DNA from: an uncultured Rhodobiaceae bacterium
GTDB taxonomy: Bacteria; Pseudomonadota; Alphaproteobacteria; RS24
Direction of reading: 5' to 3'
Assembly: GCA_937876775.1 (NCBI GenBank)
Contig: CALEFA010000080.1
Location: forward strand, 1-42,557
Length of the DNA stretch: 42,557 bases
Shown: one piece after another, positions 8,062 through 17,305 of the stretch
Layout: each line of letters starts with the position of its first letter
Numbering within the stretch: the first letter of the stretch is position 1
Notes under the pieces: generated by a model
The model's input: only the letters and a program-made list of their open reading frames with translations
The model's database searches: none
What the model was told of the DNA's origin: nothing
Translations under genes and position numbers: made by a program

Positions 8062-9107
8062 TGAGCGAAGGCCGGTTTTTTGAAGATTTTACGCTGGGCG
8101 AGGAAATTGTTCACGCCACCCCACGCAGTCTAACGGATGGCGATGCGGCGCTTTATCAGGCGCTTTACGGTGGTCGCCATCTATTGACCAGCAGTCGTCC
8201 GCATGCGGCCGCTTGCGGCTATCATGATCGGCCATTGGATGATTGGCTGGTGTTTCATATTATTTTCGGAAAAAGCGTGCCAGATATTTCGCGCCATGCG
8301 ATCGCCAATCTTGGCTATGCTGAGGGGCGTTTTCATCATCCGGCCTATGCGGGCGATACGCTGAGCGCGCGCTCGCAGGTTATTGGTCTGCGGGAAAACA
8401 GCAATGGCAAAAGCGGCATAGTGATGGTGCGTACCACTGGCTTGAACCAGCATGATGAGATTGTTCTGGACTATGTGCGCTGGGTGATGGTGCGCAAAAA
8501 CGACCTCGATCGCGCGGCGCCGACGCCGGTGATGCCGCAACTGGCCGATAATGTTGCGGAACATGATTTGCTTCTACCAGAGGCCGACTTTTCTGATTGG
8601 GATTGTCAGGCCAGCGGCGGCGATCGGCTGTTCGACGATTATGTCATTGGTGACAGCCTGCATCATGGCGGCGGCACCACATTGGAAGAGGCCGAGCATA
8701 TGATGGCGACGCGGCTGTATCAAAATACGGCGCAAGTGCATTTCGACGCCCATGCGCAAAGCCAGACAAATTTCGGCAAGCGCCTGATTTATGGCGGGCA
8801 TATTATTTCCCATGCGCGCGCCATGAGTTTCAATGGCCTGCCCAATGTTATCGGCGTGGCGGCGCTCAATGGTGGCACCCATGCGGCCCCAGCCTTTGCT
8901 GGCGATACGATTTATGGCTGGAGTGAAATCATTGATAAGGCCAGTTTTGATACGCGACCGGATATTGGCGCGCTACGGCTGCGCCATTGGGTCAGCAAAA
9001 ACACCGATTCAAGCGTTCAGCCGAGCTATTTAGCTGACGGCAAGCGCGATCCGTCGGTGATTTTGGAGCTTGATTGCTGGGTTTGGATGCCGCGCTGGGC
9101 GGGCTAA
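8061..9107 (+). CDS. mch: mesaconyl-CoA hydratase (two MaoC domains)
   Basis: It probably interconverts mesaconyl-C1-CoA and beta-methylmalyl-CoA. The 348-residue protein has two MaoC/hotdog halves (about 5-155 and 190-345). From memory it follows the Rhodobacter mesaconyl-CoA hydratase closely, sharing FFEDFTLGEEIVHATPR, VFHIIFGKSVPDIS, AIANLGYAEGRF, EEAEHMMATRLYQNTAQVHF, YGGHIISHARAMSFNGL and FAGDTIYGWSEI. The ATG overlaps the upstream lyase stop (TGATG), with AGGG at 8051-8054. The alternative is a mesaconyl/itaconyl-CoA hydratase of an itaconate or mesaconate degradation route. No other ethylmalonyl-CoA pathway gene (ccr, ecm, mcd) is in the window, so the complete pathway is inferred, not shown. 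Confidence 0.85.
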   Translation: MSEGRFFEDFTLGEEIVHATPRSLTDGDAALYQALYGGRHLLTSSRPHAAACGYHDRPLDDWLVFHIIFGKSVPDISRHAIANLGYAEGRFHHPAYAGDTLSARSQVIGLRENSNGKSGIVMVRTTGLNQHDEIVLDYVRWVMVRKNDLDRAAPTPVMPQLADNVAEHDLLLPEADFSDWDCQASGGDRLFDDYVIGDSLHHGGGTTLEEAEHMMATRLYQNTAQVHFDAHAQSQTNFGKRLIYGGHIISHARAMSFNGLPNVIGVAALNGGTHAAPAFAGDTIYGWSEIIDKASFDTRPDIGALRLRHWVSKNTDSSVQPSYLADGKRDPSVILELDCWVWMPRWAG

Positions 9108-9158
9108 ACAGCAAGTTGAGTGTGCGGCAGCCTGTCGCGACGAAATTCTCTAATTACA

Positions 9159-9188
9159 TTGGCTAATTTGGCCGCTTGCGGCTATGTT
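9159..9188 (+). promoter_or_regulatory. candidate sigma-70 promoter for sdhCDAB
   Basis: TTGGCT (9159-9164) and TATGTT (9183-9188) are separated by 18 bases, in the 113-base gap between the mesaconyl-CoA hydratase gene and sdhC. This would give a leader of about 25 bases holding AGGAG just before the sdhC ATG. The call is by pattern; no operator was recognised. Confidence 0.42.
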
Positions 9189-9220
9189 AAGCGACGTCGT
9201 CCGGCTTATCAGGAGAGCTC

Positions 9221-9634
9221 ATGTCCGATCAGGTAGAAACGAACAAACATCCGCGACCACTGTCGCCGCACATTCAAATTTATCGATGGACTCTGACCAT
9301 GGTTTTATCGATTTTGCACCGCGCCACGGGCGTGGCGCTATACGCTGGCACCGCCTTGCTGGCTGGCTGGCTTTTGGCGGCAGCGTCAGGCGAAGAAGCC
9401 TATGCCGTGGTGCAGTCCATCTCGACGGCTTGGTATGGCCGTTTGGTTTTATTCGGATATAGCTGGGCACTATTTCACCATATGTTTGGTGGCTTGCGGC
9501 ATTTCATTTGGGACACTGGCCGCGGCTTTGACCTGCGCCATGTCGAGATTATCGCCCGTGTGACGGCCTTTGTGCCGCCGGTTTTGACAATCATTGTTTG
9601 GGTTCTGGCCTATTCTTATTTAGGAGCTTTCTAA
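9221..9634 (+). CDS. sdhC: succinate dehydrogenase cytochrome b556 subunit SdhC
   Basis: This membrane anchor of complex II binds ubiquinone and haem b. It has 137 residues and three predicted transmembrane helices (about 30-55, 72-95, 108-134). Family motifs are RPLSPHIQIYRW near the N-terminus, SILHRATG (30-37; quinone-site Ser and Arg), and HHMFGGLRHFIWD, where His87 aligns with the haem ligand of E. coli SdhC. AGGAG precedes the ATG. The stop overlaps the sdhD start by one base (TAATG). It is the first gene of sdhCDAB. Confidence 0.95.
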   Translation: MSDQVETNKHPRPLSPHIQIYRWTLTMVLSILHRATGVALYAGTALLAGWLLAAASGEEAYAVVQSISTAWYGRLVLFGYSWALFHHMFGGLRHFIWDTGRGFDLRHVEIIARVTAFVPPVLTIIVWVLAYSYLGAF

Positions 9635-10017
9635 TGAGTGATATGCGGACCCCCCTATCGCGCGCGCGCGGGCTTGGCTCAGCTAAAAAGGGCACACATC
9701 ATTTTTGGATGCAGCGCGTGACTGCATTGGCAAATATTCCGTTAACCTTGTTTTTGGTTGGTGCGCTTGTGGTCCATGCGGGCGCTGATTATGCAACCAT
9801 GACAGCGTTTCTTGGCAACCCACTTGTTGGCGTTGTGATGCTGTTGCTGATCGTTTCAGCGATTTATCACATGCGTTTGGGTTTACAAGTTGTCATCGAA
9901 GACTACATTCATGGGGAAGCCTCTAAACTTTTGGCTTTGATTGCCAATAATTTTTTTGCCCTGACCATTGGTGTGGCCTGTTGTGTGGCCGTGCTGAAAC
10001 TGGTTACAGCTCAGTAA
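9634..10017 (+). CDS. sdhD: succinate dehydrogenase membrane anchor SdhD
   Basis: This is the second membrane anchor of complex II. It has 127 residues and three hydrophobic helices. The conserved FWMQRVTALANIPLTLFLV segment and the IYHMRLGLQVVIEDYIHGE segment, carrying the quinone/haem-side His and Asp-Tyr, identify the alphaproteobacterial SdhD type. The open frame extends upstream to 9598, but the start is placed at ATG 9634, which overlaps the sdhC stop and has TAGGAG seven bases before it. Confidence 0.93.
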   Translation: MSDMRTPLSRARGLGSAKKGTHHFWMQRVTALANIPLTLFLVGALVVHAGADYATMTAFLGNPLVGVVMLLLIVSAIYHMRLGLQVVIEDYIHGEASKLLALIANNFFALTIGVACCVAVLKLVTAQ

Positions 10018-10031
10018 ATTAGGAGCCTGAT

Positions 10032-11816
10032 ATGAGTAGTTATGAATTTAATGATCACCAATTTGATGTTGTCGTCGTTGGTGCCGGTGGCTCTGGCCTG
10101 CGTGCCGCGCTTGGTTGTGCCGAACGCGGCTTGAAAACAGCCTGTATTTCAAAGGTTTTCCCAACCCGTTCGCACACAGTCGCCGCTCAGGGCGGTATTT
10201 CTGCAGCGCTTGGTAATATGGGTGACGATGACTGGCGCTGGCATATGTATGACACGGTTAAGGGGTCAGACTGGCTCGGTGACCAAGACGCTATTGAATA
10301 TTTGTGCCGAAATGCGGCCGAGGCGGTCTATGAGCTTGACCATTTTGGTGTTCCGTTTTCGCGCACTGAAGAAGGTAAAATCTACCAGCGGCCATTTGGC
10401 GGCATGACAACCAATTTTGGTGAAGGCATTGCGCAACGCACTTGCGCGGCGGCTGACCGCACAGGTCACGCGATTTTGCACACGCTTTATGGTCAATCAT
10501 TGCGCTATGAAACTGAATTTTTTATCGAATATTTCGCACTTGATTTAATTATGGACGAAGACCGTTGTGTTGGTGTGACAGCCATGGATATGTCGACCGG
10601 CACATTGCACCGCTTCCAAGCCAAGCAAGTTATTATGGCTACCGGTGGATATGGTCGTGCTTATTTCTCCGCCACATCAGCGCATACGTGCACAGGCGAT
10701 GGTTCAGCCATGGTGGCGCGGGCCGGCTTGCCGCTTCAGGATATGGAATTTGTTCAATTTCACCCGACAGGCATTTATGGTGCCGGTTGTTTGATTACCG
10801 AAGGCTCGCGTGGCGAGGGTGGTATTTTGATCAATTCTGAAGGCGAACGCTTTATGGAGCGTTATGCCCCATCGGCCAAGGATTTGGCTTCACGAGATGT
10901 GGTGTCGCGTTCGATGACCATTGAAATTCGTGAAGGTCGCGGCGTTGGTGCCAATAAAGATCACATTTATCTGCACCTTGATCACCTTGACCCCGATATT
11001 TTGGCTGAACGTCTGCCGGGTATTTCGGAAAGCGCCAAAATTTTTGCTGGCGTCGACGTGACCAAGGAGCCGATTCCGGTGCTACCGACCGTGCATTACA
11101 ATATGGGCGGTATTCCGACCAATTATCATGGTGAAGTGCTGAATCCGTCGGCCAGTGACGCAGAACGGACTGTGCCGGGTCTGATGGCGATTGGTGAAGC
11201 AGCTTGTGTGTCGGTTCACGGCGCCAATCGTCTGGGGTCAAACTCATTGATTGACCTTGTTGTGTTTGGTCGCGCCTCAGCAATGCGGGCGTCTGAAATT
11301 GTGAAACCAGGTGAACGCCATGCGCCGCTACCAGCCAATGCTGGTGAAAATGCGGTCAGCCGTCTTGACCACTTCCGCAATGCTAGCGGCAGTACGCCGA
11401 CGGCTGAGCTGCGTTTGGAAATGCAAAAAACCATGCAAGAAAACTGCGCTGTGTTCCGTACCGGCGAAGTGCTGCAGGAGGGTTGCGATCGGATGCAAAA
11501 AGTCATGACAGCGATGGATGATATTGGCATTGCCGACCGCTCGTTGATTTGGAATTCAGATCTCATTGAGACACTGGAATTTGACAATCTGGCGCTGCAA
11601 GCTGTGGCTACTGTGGAAGGCGCCAATGCGCGCAAAGAAAGCCGTGGTGGACATGCGCGTGAAGATTTCCCAGAGCGTGATGATGAAGAATGGATGAAAC
11701 ACACATTGGCTTATGTTGATGCCAAGGGTAAGTCCAAGATCGATTATCGCGGCGTGCATAATTACACGCTGACGAATGAAGTAACTTATATCGAGCCAAA
11801 AGCTCGGGTTTACTAA
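10032..11816 (+). CDS. sdhA: succinate dehydrogenase flavoprotein subunit SdhA
   Basis: This catalytic subunit oxidises succinate to fumarate and passes electrons to SdhB. It has 594 residues. The FAD-binding GAGGSG is at 17-22. The covalent-FAD histidine is His48 in [10 protein letters not shown]. The substrate region includes [18 protein letters not shown] and [21 protein letters not shown]. The C-terminal domain includes [24 protein letters not shown] precedes the ATG. It lies 14 bases after sdhD and 11 before sdhB, in one operon. The protein faces the cytoplasm on the inner membrane. Confidence 0.98.
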   Translation: MSSYEFNDHQFDVVVVGAGGSGLRAALGCAERGLKTACISKVFPTRSHTVAAQGGISAALGNMGDDDWRWHMYDTVKGSDWLGDQDAIEYLCRNAAEAVYELDHFGVPFSRTEEGKIYQRPFGGMTTNFGEGIAQRTCAAADRTGHAILHTLYGQSLRYETEFFIEYFALDLIMDEDRCVGVTAMDMSTGTLHRFQAKQVIMATGGYGRAYFSATSAHTCTGDGSAMVARAGLPLQDMEFVQFHPTGIYGAGCLITEGSRGEGGILINSEGERFMERYAPSAKDLASRDVVSRSMTIEIREGRGVGANKDHIYLHLDHLDPDILAERLPGISESAKIFAGVDVTKEPIPVLPTVHYNMGGIPTNYHGEVLNPSASDAERTVPGLMAIGEAACVSVHGANRLGSNSLIDLVVFGRASAMRASEIVKPGERHAPLPANAGENAVSRLDHFRNASGSTPTAELRLEMQKTMQENCAVFRTGEVLQEGCDRMQKVMTAMDDIGIADRSLIWNSDLIETLEFDNLALQAVATVEGANARKESRGGHAREDFPERDDEEWMKHTLAYVDAKGKSKIDYRGVHNYTLTNEVTYIEPKARVY

Positions 11817-11827
11817 GAGGGCGTCCT

Positions 11828-12607
11828 ATGGTTGAAATTGCACTTCCTGCCAATTCGAAAATTAATAAAGGCATTTCTCACGCCCCGAAAGGCGAGATTG
11901 CGAAAGCGCGTACGCTGAAAATTTATCGCTGGAATCCTGATGATGCGGAGAACCCGCGCATTGATAGTTACACGATTGATGAAGATGACTGCGGGCCAAT
12001 GGTGCTTGATGCGCTGTTGAAAGTTAAAAATGAAATTGACTCAACATTGACTTTCCGGCGTTCTTGCCGCGAAGGAATTTGTGGCTCATGCGCGATGAAC
12101 ATTGACGGCCAAAACACATTGGCGTGCACCAAAGGCATTGATGAGGTGAAAGGCGACATTACCATTTACCCGTTGCCGCATATGCCGGTCATTAAAGATT
12201 TGGTACCAGATTTGACGTCTTTATATGCGCAATATGAATCGATTGAGCCATGGCTGAAAACCGATACACCAAAGCCGCAAGCTGAGTGGAAGCAGTCGCG
12301 CGAAGACCGCGAAAAATTAGATGGTCTGTATGAGTGCATCTTGTGCGCTTGCTGTTCGACGTCGTGCCCAAGCTATTGGTGGAATTCAGACAAATATCTT
12401 GGCCCAGCGGTTCTGCTGCAAGCCTATCGTTGGTTGGCAGACAGCCGCGATGAAGCGACTGGCGATCGGCTCGATGATTTGGAAGATCCGTTTCGTGTTT
12501 ATCGCTGCCACACAATTATGAACTGTGCCAAAGCATGCCCAAAAGGCTTGTCACCGGCCAAAGCAATTTCGGAAATCAAAAAACTTATGGTCGCCCGTGA
12601 GGTTTAA
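11828..12607 (+). CDS. sdhB: succinate dehydrogenase iron-sulfur subunit SdhB
   Basis: It relays electrons from SdhA to the quinone. The 259-residue length is normal. The [2Fe-2S] ligands are Cys80, Cys85, Cys88 and Cys100 in the N-terminal ferredoxin domain. The [4Fe-4S] cluster is bound by Cys170, Cys173, Cys176 and Cys237. The [3Fe-4S] cluster is bound by Cys180, Cys227 and Cys233, with [12 protein letters not shown] and [14 protein letters not shown] visible. All ligands are intact. It is the last sdh gene; a strong hairpin with a short T run follows 27 bases after the stop. Confidence 0.98.
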   Translation: MVEIALPANSKINKGISHAPKGEIAKARTLKIYRWNPDDAENPRIDSYTIDEDDCGPMVLDALLKVKNEIDSTLTFRRSCREGICGSCAMNIDGQNTLACTKGIDEVKGDITIYPLPHMPVIKDLVPDLTSLYAQYESIEPWLKTDTPKPQAEWKQSREDREKLDGLYECILCACCSTSCPSYWWNSDKYLGPAVLLQAYRWLADSRDEATGDRLDDLEDPFRVYRCHTIMNCAKACPKGLSPAKAISEIKKLMVAREV

Positions 12608-12634
12608 CCATCGACCGCGAGTTAAAACTATTAT
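12604..12634 (+). promoter_or_regulatory. possible promoter for arsC-aqpS
   Basis: TATTAT at 12629-12634 is five of six to the -10 consensus. The best -35 box is TTAACC at 12604-12609 with a long 19-base spacer. Transcription would begin near 12641, exactly at the palindromic hairpin before arsC. This would explain how arsC is expressed although only 11 bases separate it from the hairpin. The -35 fit is weak. Confidence 0.3.
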
Positions 12635-12675
12635 GCCCTGCATGACATGTCACAAAACTGTCATGTGGGGCTTTT
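12635..12675 (+). terminator. probable intrinsic terminator after sdhB, or palindromic operator
   Basis: GCCCTGCATGAC (12635-12646) pairs with GTCATGTGGGGC (12660-12671) in a 12-pair stem with two G-T pairs, a 13-base loop and TTTT at 12672-12675. This fits termination of sdhCDAB. The inner part also contains a perfect ten-base palindrome, TGACATGTCA (12643-12652), and a further TGTCATG (12659-12665), so it might also bind a regulator of arsC. Confidence 0.65.
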
Positions 12676-12686
12676 AATAGAGTCAG

Positions 12687-13127
12687 ATGAAAAAAAATAT
12701 TCTCTTTCTTTGTACAGGCAATAGCTGTCGATCGGTTCTGGCCGAGGCCTATCTCAATGCGGCGGCAACAAATTGGCGCGGCTTTAGCGGTGGCAGCACG
12801 CCAACCGGTGCCGTTCATGAGCAGGCGGTGGCGACATTGGCGGCGCATGATATTGACGCTTCTTATGTGCGTTCCAAATCATGGGACGAGTTTGCGGCCC
12901 CACAAGCCCCGACGATGGATGTTATTATAACCGTGTGCGATAATGCGGCCGGCGAGGCCTGCCCGATTTGGCCCGGTCATCCGACGACCTATCACTGGCC
13001 GTTTCCTGATCCAGCCAAATTCATTGGCAGCGACACAGAGAAACAGCAGCATTTTGAGGCCGTCTTCGCGATGATTAAAACCCGCCTTGATGAATTCTTG
13101 GCGTCACACGATACGCCGGAGGAGTAA
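12687..13127 (+). CDS. arsC: arsenate reductase, low-molecular-weight phosphatase type (thioredoxin-coupled class)
   Basis: It probably reduces arsenate to arsenite in the cytoplasm. It has 146 residues. The phosphatase-like P-loop CX5R is Cys9-Arg15 in LCTGNSCRS. The redox pair is Cys84 and Cys92 in VCDNAAGEACP, the usual form in this ArsC family, followed by IWPGHPTTYHWPFPDP, which carries the catalytic Asp of the DP motif. The ATG at 12687 comes 11 bases after the hairpin following sdhB. The aquaglyceroporin gene follows after four bases, which strongly supports arsenic rather than protein-tyrosine phosphate as substrate. No ArsR, ArsB or Acr3 gene is in the window. Confidence 0.9.
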   Translation: MKKNILFLCTGNSCRSVLAEAYLNAAATNWRGFSGGSTPTGAVHEQAVATLAAHDIDASYVRSKSWDEFAAPQAPTMDVIITVCDNAAGEACPIWPGHPTTYHWPFPDPAKFIGSDTEKQQHFEAVFAMIKTRLDEFLASHDTPEE

Positions 13128-13131
13128 GCAG

Positions 13132-13794
13132 ATGGCACGGGGTCTTTTCGCCGAGTTTCTCGGCACTCTTTTACTGGTCTGTGTGGTGATTGGCTCTGGC
13201 ATTATGGCGGTCAATATGGCCGATGGAAATAATGCCGTCGCTTTGTTGGGCAACACATTGGCGACCGGCGCGATACTCTATGTCTTAATCACTATATTGG
13301 GGCCGATATCGGGGGCGCATTTTAACCCAGCCGTGAGTCTGGTGTTTTTTCTGCGCAAAGAGATCACCTTGAAATATCTGATTGGGTTCATTCTTGTCCA
13401 AAGCGCTGGTGGCCTGTGCGGCACGATGCTGGCCCATGCCATGTTTGACCTACCGCTGATGACGGCTTCACTGAATATCCGTAGCGGCACAGGTCAATGG
13501 ATTGGTGAAGCGGTGGCGACCTTTGGCCTCGTGGCGACGATTTTGGCGGGTGTGAAGTTTCGTGCCGAGGCAGTCCCAATGTTGGTCGGCCTGTATATTT
13601 CGGCTGGCTATTGGTTCACCTCTTCGACCAGTTTTGCCAATCCTGCGGTGACTTTGGCGCGCGGCTATAGCGATAGTTTTGCCGGTATTCGACCGATCGA
13701 CATGCCAGGTTTTTGGGGCGCGCAAATTTTTGGCGCCTTACTGGCCTTATGGATCATGAGCTGGCTGCTCAAAACAGCCGACAAGGACGTTTGA
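13132..13794 (+). CDS. aquaporin/aquaglyceroporin family channel, probable arsenite exit channel
   Basis: This inner-membrane MIP-family channel has 220 residues and about six hydrophobic helices. The two pore half-helices carry NPA boxes: GAHFNPAVSL (Asn65-Ala67) and SFANPAVTLARG (Asn170-Ala172), with Arg177 close to the selectivity-filter Arg position. The upstream open frame reaches 13087 inside arsC, but the start is set at ATG 13132, after GGAGG and the arsC stop. Its coupling to arsC recalls AqpS of Sinorhizobium meliloti, which lets arsenite leave down its gradient after reduction by ArsC (established in that organism). Here that role is inferred from context; water or small-solute transport is the alternative. 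Confidence 0.85.
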   Translation: MARGLFAEFLGTLLLVCVVIGSGIMAVNMADGNNAVALLGNTLATGAILYVLITILGPISGAHFNPAVSLVFFLRKEITLKYLIGFILVQSAGGLCGTMLAHAMFDLPLMTASLNIRSGTGQWIGEAVATFGLVATILAGVKFRAEAVPMLVGLYISAGYWFTSSTSFANPAVTLARGYSDSFAGIRPIDMPGFWGAQIFGALLALWIMSWLLKTADKDV

Positions 13795-13837
13795 CCGCGT
13801 TAAAAGATGCCCGTAAAGTTTCAGCGGGAGATTCTAC

Positions 13838-15022
13838 ATGCAAATAAATTTAACCGCTGAAGACGAAACATTCCGCAGCGATGTGCGGCAGTTCCTTGAC
13901 GATCATTTAGATGCAGATTTGCGCCGTGCTGGTGAATTGGCCAGTGGCATATGCGGCGACCATGAACAGACCATGCGCTGGCATAAAATATTGCACGACA
14001 AGGGCTGGGTTGCCCCTAATTGGCCAGTGGATTTTGGCGGCACTGGCTGGAATGATATGCAGCGTTATATTTGGATTAATGAATGCGCGTGCGCCAATGC
14101 ACCACGGTTGTATCCGATGGGCTTGGGAATGATTGGCCCGACATTGACGGTCTGCGGCACAAAAGAACAGCAGGAAAAATATTTGCCGCGGCTTTTGTCG
14201 GGAGAGGATATTTGGTGTCAGGGTTATTCAGAGCCAGGCTCGGGCTCAGATTTAGCCAGCCTGCAATGCCAAGCAGTGCGCGAAGGCGATGATTATGTCA
14301 TCAATGGGTCAAAGATTTGGACCAGCTATGCGCAACATGCGACACATATTTTTTGTCTCGTGCGGACACAAAAATCCGGTAAACCGCAGCAGGGCATTAG
14401 CTTTTTGCTGATCGAAATGAATACACCCGGCATTAGCGTGGCGCCGATTATCACGCTGGCCGGCGACCATGAAGTCAATCAAGTGTTCTTTGACAATGTG
14501 CGGGTGCCAGTGGGGCAGATTGTCGGCGAAGAAAATGACGGCTGGACGGTCGCCAAAACGCTTCTGACCTTTGAACGCAGCGCCGCTTATGCCGCCCGTC
14601 TGGGAACCCGATTAACGCAATTAAAACAATTGATTGATGATATCGACCCTGACCAATCAGAGGCCATGCAGCGGCGATTTGGTGACATTAGCGTGCGCGT
14701 ACAGGCCATTGAAATGACTGAATTTCGGGTGCAAGCAGCATTGGCGGCCGGCCATTCTCCCGGCGCCGCCTCATCGCAATTGAAAGTCATGGGCACTGAA
14801 GTGCAACAGGCGATTGATGAATTGGCGATTGAAGCGCTGGGCATTTATGCGGCGCCGTGGCAACAGCATTTGCGCGAGATGGGCAATAATCAAAAACCAG
14901 CCGGGCCCGAAGCGACCATGAAGTTCATGCCGGATTATTTGAATAATCGAGCCGCAACGATTTATGGCGGCTCCAGCGAAGTGCAGCGCAATATTCTTGC
15001 CAAGCTTGCCTTAGGGTTATAA
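13838..15022 (+). CDS. acyl-CoA dehydrogenase family protein
   Basis: This FAD enzyme of 394 residues oxidises an acyl-CoA at the alpha-beta bond and passes electrons to ETF. The signature segments are QGYSEPGSGSDLASLQ near residue 128, a substrate/FAD loop GDHEVNQVFFDNVRVP near 208, LLTFERSAAYAARLGTR near 245, and the C-terminal IYGGSSEVQRNILAK, which contacts FAD. The chain length or substrate cannot be told from the sequence. It resembles the long N-terminal-domain group found in steroid, pimeloyl and aromatic side-chain degradation. GGGAG precedes the ATG. Its stop is directly followed by the proposed zapE start, an unusual partner. Confidence 0.88.
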   Translation: MQINLTAEDETFRSDVRQFLDDHLDADLRRAGELASGICGDHEQTMRWHKILHDKGWVAPNWPVDFGGTGWNDMQRYIWINECACANAPRLYPMGLGMIGPTLTVCGTKEQQEKYLPRLLSGEDIWCQGYSEPGSGSDLASLQCQAVREGDDYVINGSKIWTSYAQHATHIFCLVRTQKSGKPQQGISFLLIEMNTPGISVAPIITLAGDHEVNQVFFDNVRVPVGQIVGEENDGWTVAKTLLTFERSAAYAARLGTRLTQLKQLIDDIDPDQSEAMQRRFGDISVRVQAIEMTEFRVQAALAAGHSPGAASSQLKVMGTEVQQAIDELAIEALGIYAAPWQQHLREMGNNQKPAGPEATMKFMPDYLNNRAATIYGGSSEVQRNILAKLALGL

Positions 15023-16180
15023 TTGCATTCTATGGATGTTTCACCTTCCACTGCCGCGACTTCGGTCGTAGACCGCTATCAAACTTTGGTAAGCGACGGC
15101 CATATCAAGGCCGATGCAGCGCAAGCGCATGCGGCGATGCAATTGGACGGCCTGTGCCAAGCCTTGAAGCAGGCAAAATCTAAGCCGCTTTTGCGTCGGT
15201 TTTTGCGGCGCTCCAAACCAGCCACTGATCGGGCGTCGGGGATTTATATTTATGGCGCTGTTGGGCGCGGAAAATCTATGTTGATGGACTTGTTCTTTGA
15301 CATCGCGCCGATTGCCGCCAAACGTCGCGTCCATTTCCATGCTTTTATGCAAGAGACCCATCAGCGCATTCACGCATTTCGTCAGGCCAATGCCAAGATT
15401 GGTGATCCGATGCCGCATATTGCCAAACAAATTGCCAGCGAGGCGCAGCTGTTATGCTTTGACGAGTTTCAGGTCAAAGACATTGCCGATGCGTCGATTC
15501 TAGGGCGTTTATTTTCGCTTTTGCTGGATCGTGGAATTGTCATGGTGGCGACATCGAACCGTCCGCCGGACGATCTATATAAGGGCGGTTTGAACCGACA
15601 TCGGTTTGAGCCATTCATCGATCTATTGAAAGCCCGTCTCGACCTTTTGGAATTACAGGCGGCGACGGACTATCGTTTGGCGCGGTTGCAGGCCAAGCCA
15701 GTTTGGTTTTCGCCCTGTGGACCGTCGGCGCGTCGCGCTCTTGATGAGCGTTTTGACGCTTTGACCGAAGGCGTTCAGGCCGCCCCCATGCAGTTAGATT
15801 TGGCGGGCCGAACATTGGCAATTGCGCAAGCGGCTGGCGGTGTGGCGCGGTTGAGTTTTGACGAGTTGTGCGTGGCGGCGCGGGGTGCGGCTGACTATCT
15901 GGCTTTGGCTGAGCATTTTCATACGGTGTTGATTGATAATATTCCACGCCTGCAGAAAGATAAGCGCAATGAAGCCGTGCGCTTCGTAACGCTGATTGAT
16001 GCGCTGTATGAGGCAAAAGTGAAATTATTGGTGACTGCCGATGGGGCGCCGCAAGACTTATATCCATCCGGTGACGGGGCCTTTGAGTTTGAACGAACGG
16101 TTTCGCGTCTGATGGAAATGCAGAGCCAAGAATATTTGGCTTTGGCGCATGCCAATGCGGTCTCTGATAGCGCGCTCTGA
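15023..16180 (+). CDS. zapE: cell division protein ZapE / AFG1-family ATPase
   Basis: This AAA-type ATPase is related to yeast Afg1 and E. coli ZapE, which acts on the Z ring and membrane protein quality control. It has 385 residues from TTG. Walker A is YGAVGRGKS (Lys84), Walker B is LLCFDEFQVKD (about 145-155), and an Arg-finger region TSNRPPDDLYKGGLNR follows. The start is uncertain: TTG at 15023 has AGGG six bases upstream and directly follows the acyl-CoA dehydrogenase stop; ATG at 15032 is in frame but 15 bases from that site. zapE before mdh and suc genes is a conserved alphaproteobacterial arrangement. Confidence 0.93.
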   Translation: MHSMDVSPSTAATSVVDRYQTLVSDGHIKADAAQAHAAMQLDGLCQALKQAKSKPLLRRFLRRSKPATDRASGIYIYGAVGRGKSMLMDLFFDIAPIAAKRRVHFHAFMQETHQRIHAFRQANAKIGDPMPHIAKQIASEAQLLCFDEFQVKDIADASILGRLFSLLLDRGIVMVATSNRPPDDLYKGGLNRHRFEPFIDLLKARLDLLELQAATDYRLARLQAKPVWFSPCGPSARRALDERFDALTEGVQAAPMQLDLAGRTLAIAQAAGGVARLSFDELCVAARGAADYLALAEHFHTVLIDNIPRLQKDKRNEAVRFVTLIDALYEAKVKLLVTADGAPQDLYPSGDGAFEFERTVSRLMEMQSQEYLALAHANAVSDSAL

Positions 16181-16234
16181 CTTGCACTTTTTGTCTAAAC
16201 GCGCTACGTCACAGCCATCATATTTACTTCATAG

Positions 16235-17206
<972 letters not shown>

Positions 17207-17221
17207 TTTCATGCAACAAGG

Positions 17222-17246
17222 AAAAGGCCGGAAACGGCCTTTTTTT
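17222..17246 (+). terminator. intrinsic terminator after mdh
   Basis: AAGGCCG (17224-17230), loop GAAA, and CGGCCTT (17235-17241) form a seven-pair GC-rich stem with a stable tetraloop, followed by five further T residues to 17246. This is the clearest terminator in the window. Confidence 0.9.
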
Positions 17247-17305
17247 GCTATTTCTGATAGACGCTTAGGGTGTCGAAATATCAGCTAATAAAAATGGAGT
17301 TGTTC

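Noticed and set aside
15615-16187. 190-codon open frame on the minus strand
   Set aside because: It is antisense to zapE; its Pro/His/Arg-rich composition is typical of a reverse-strand artefact.
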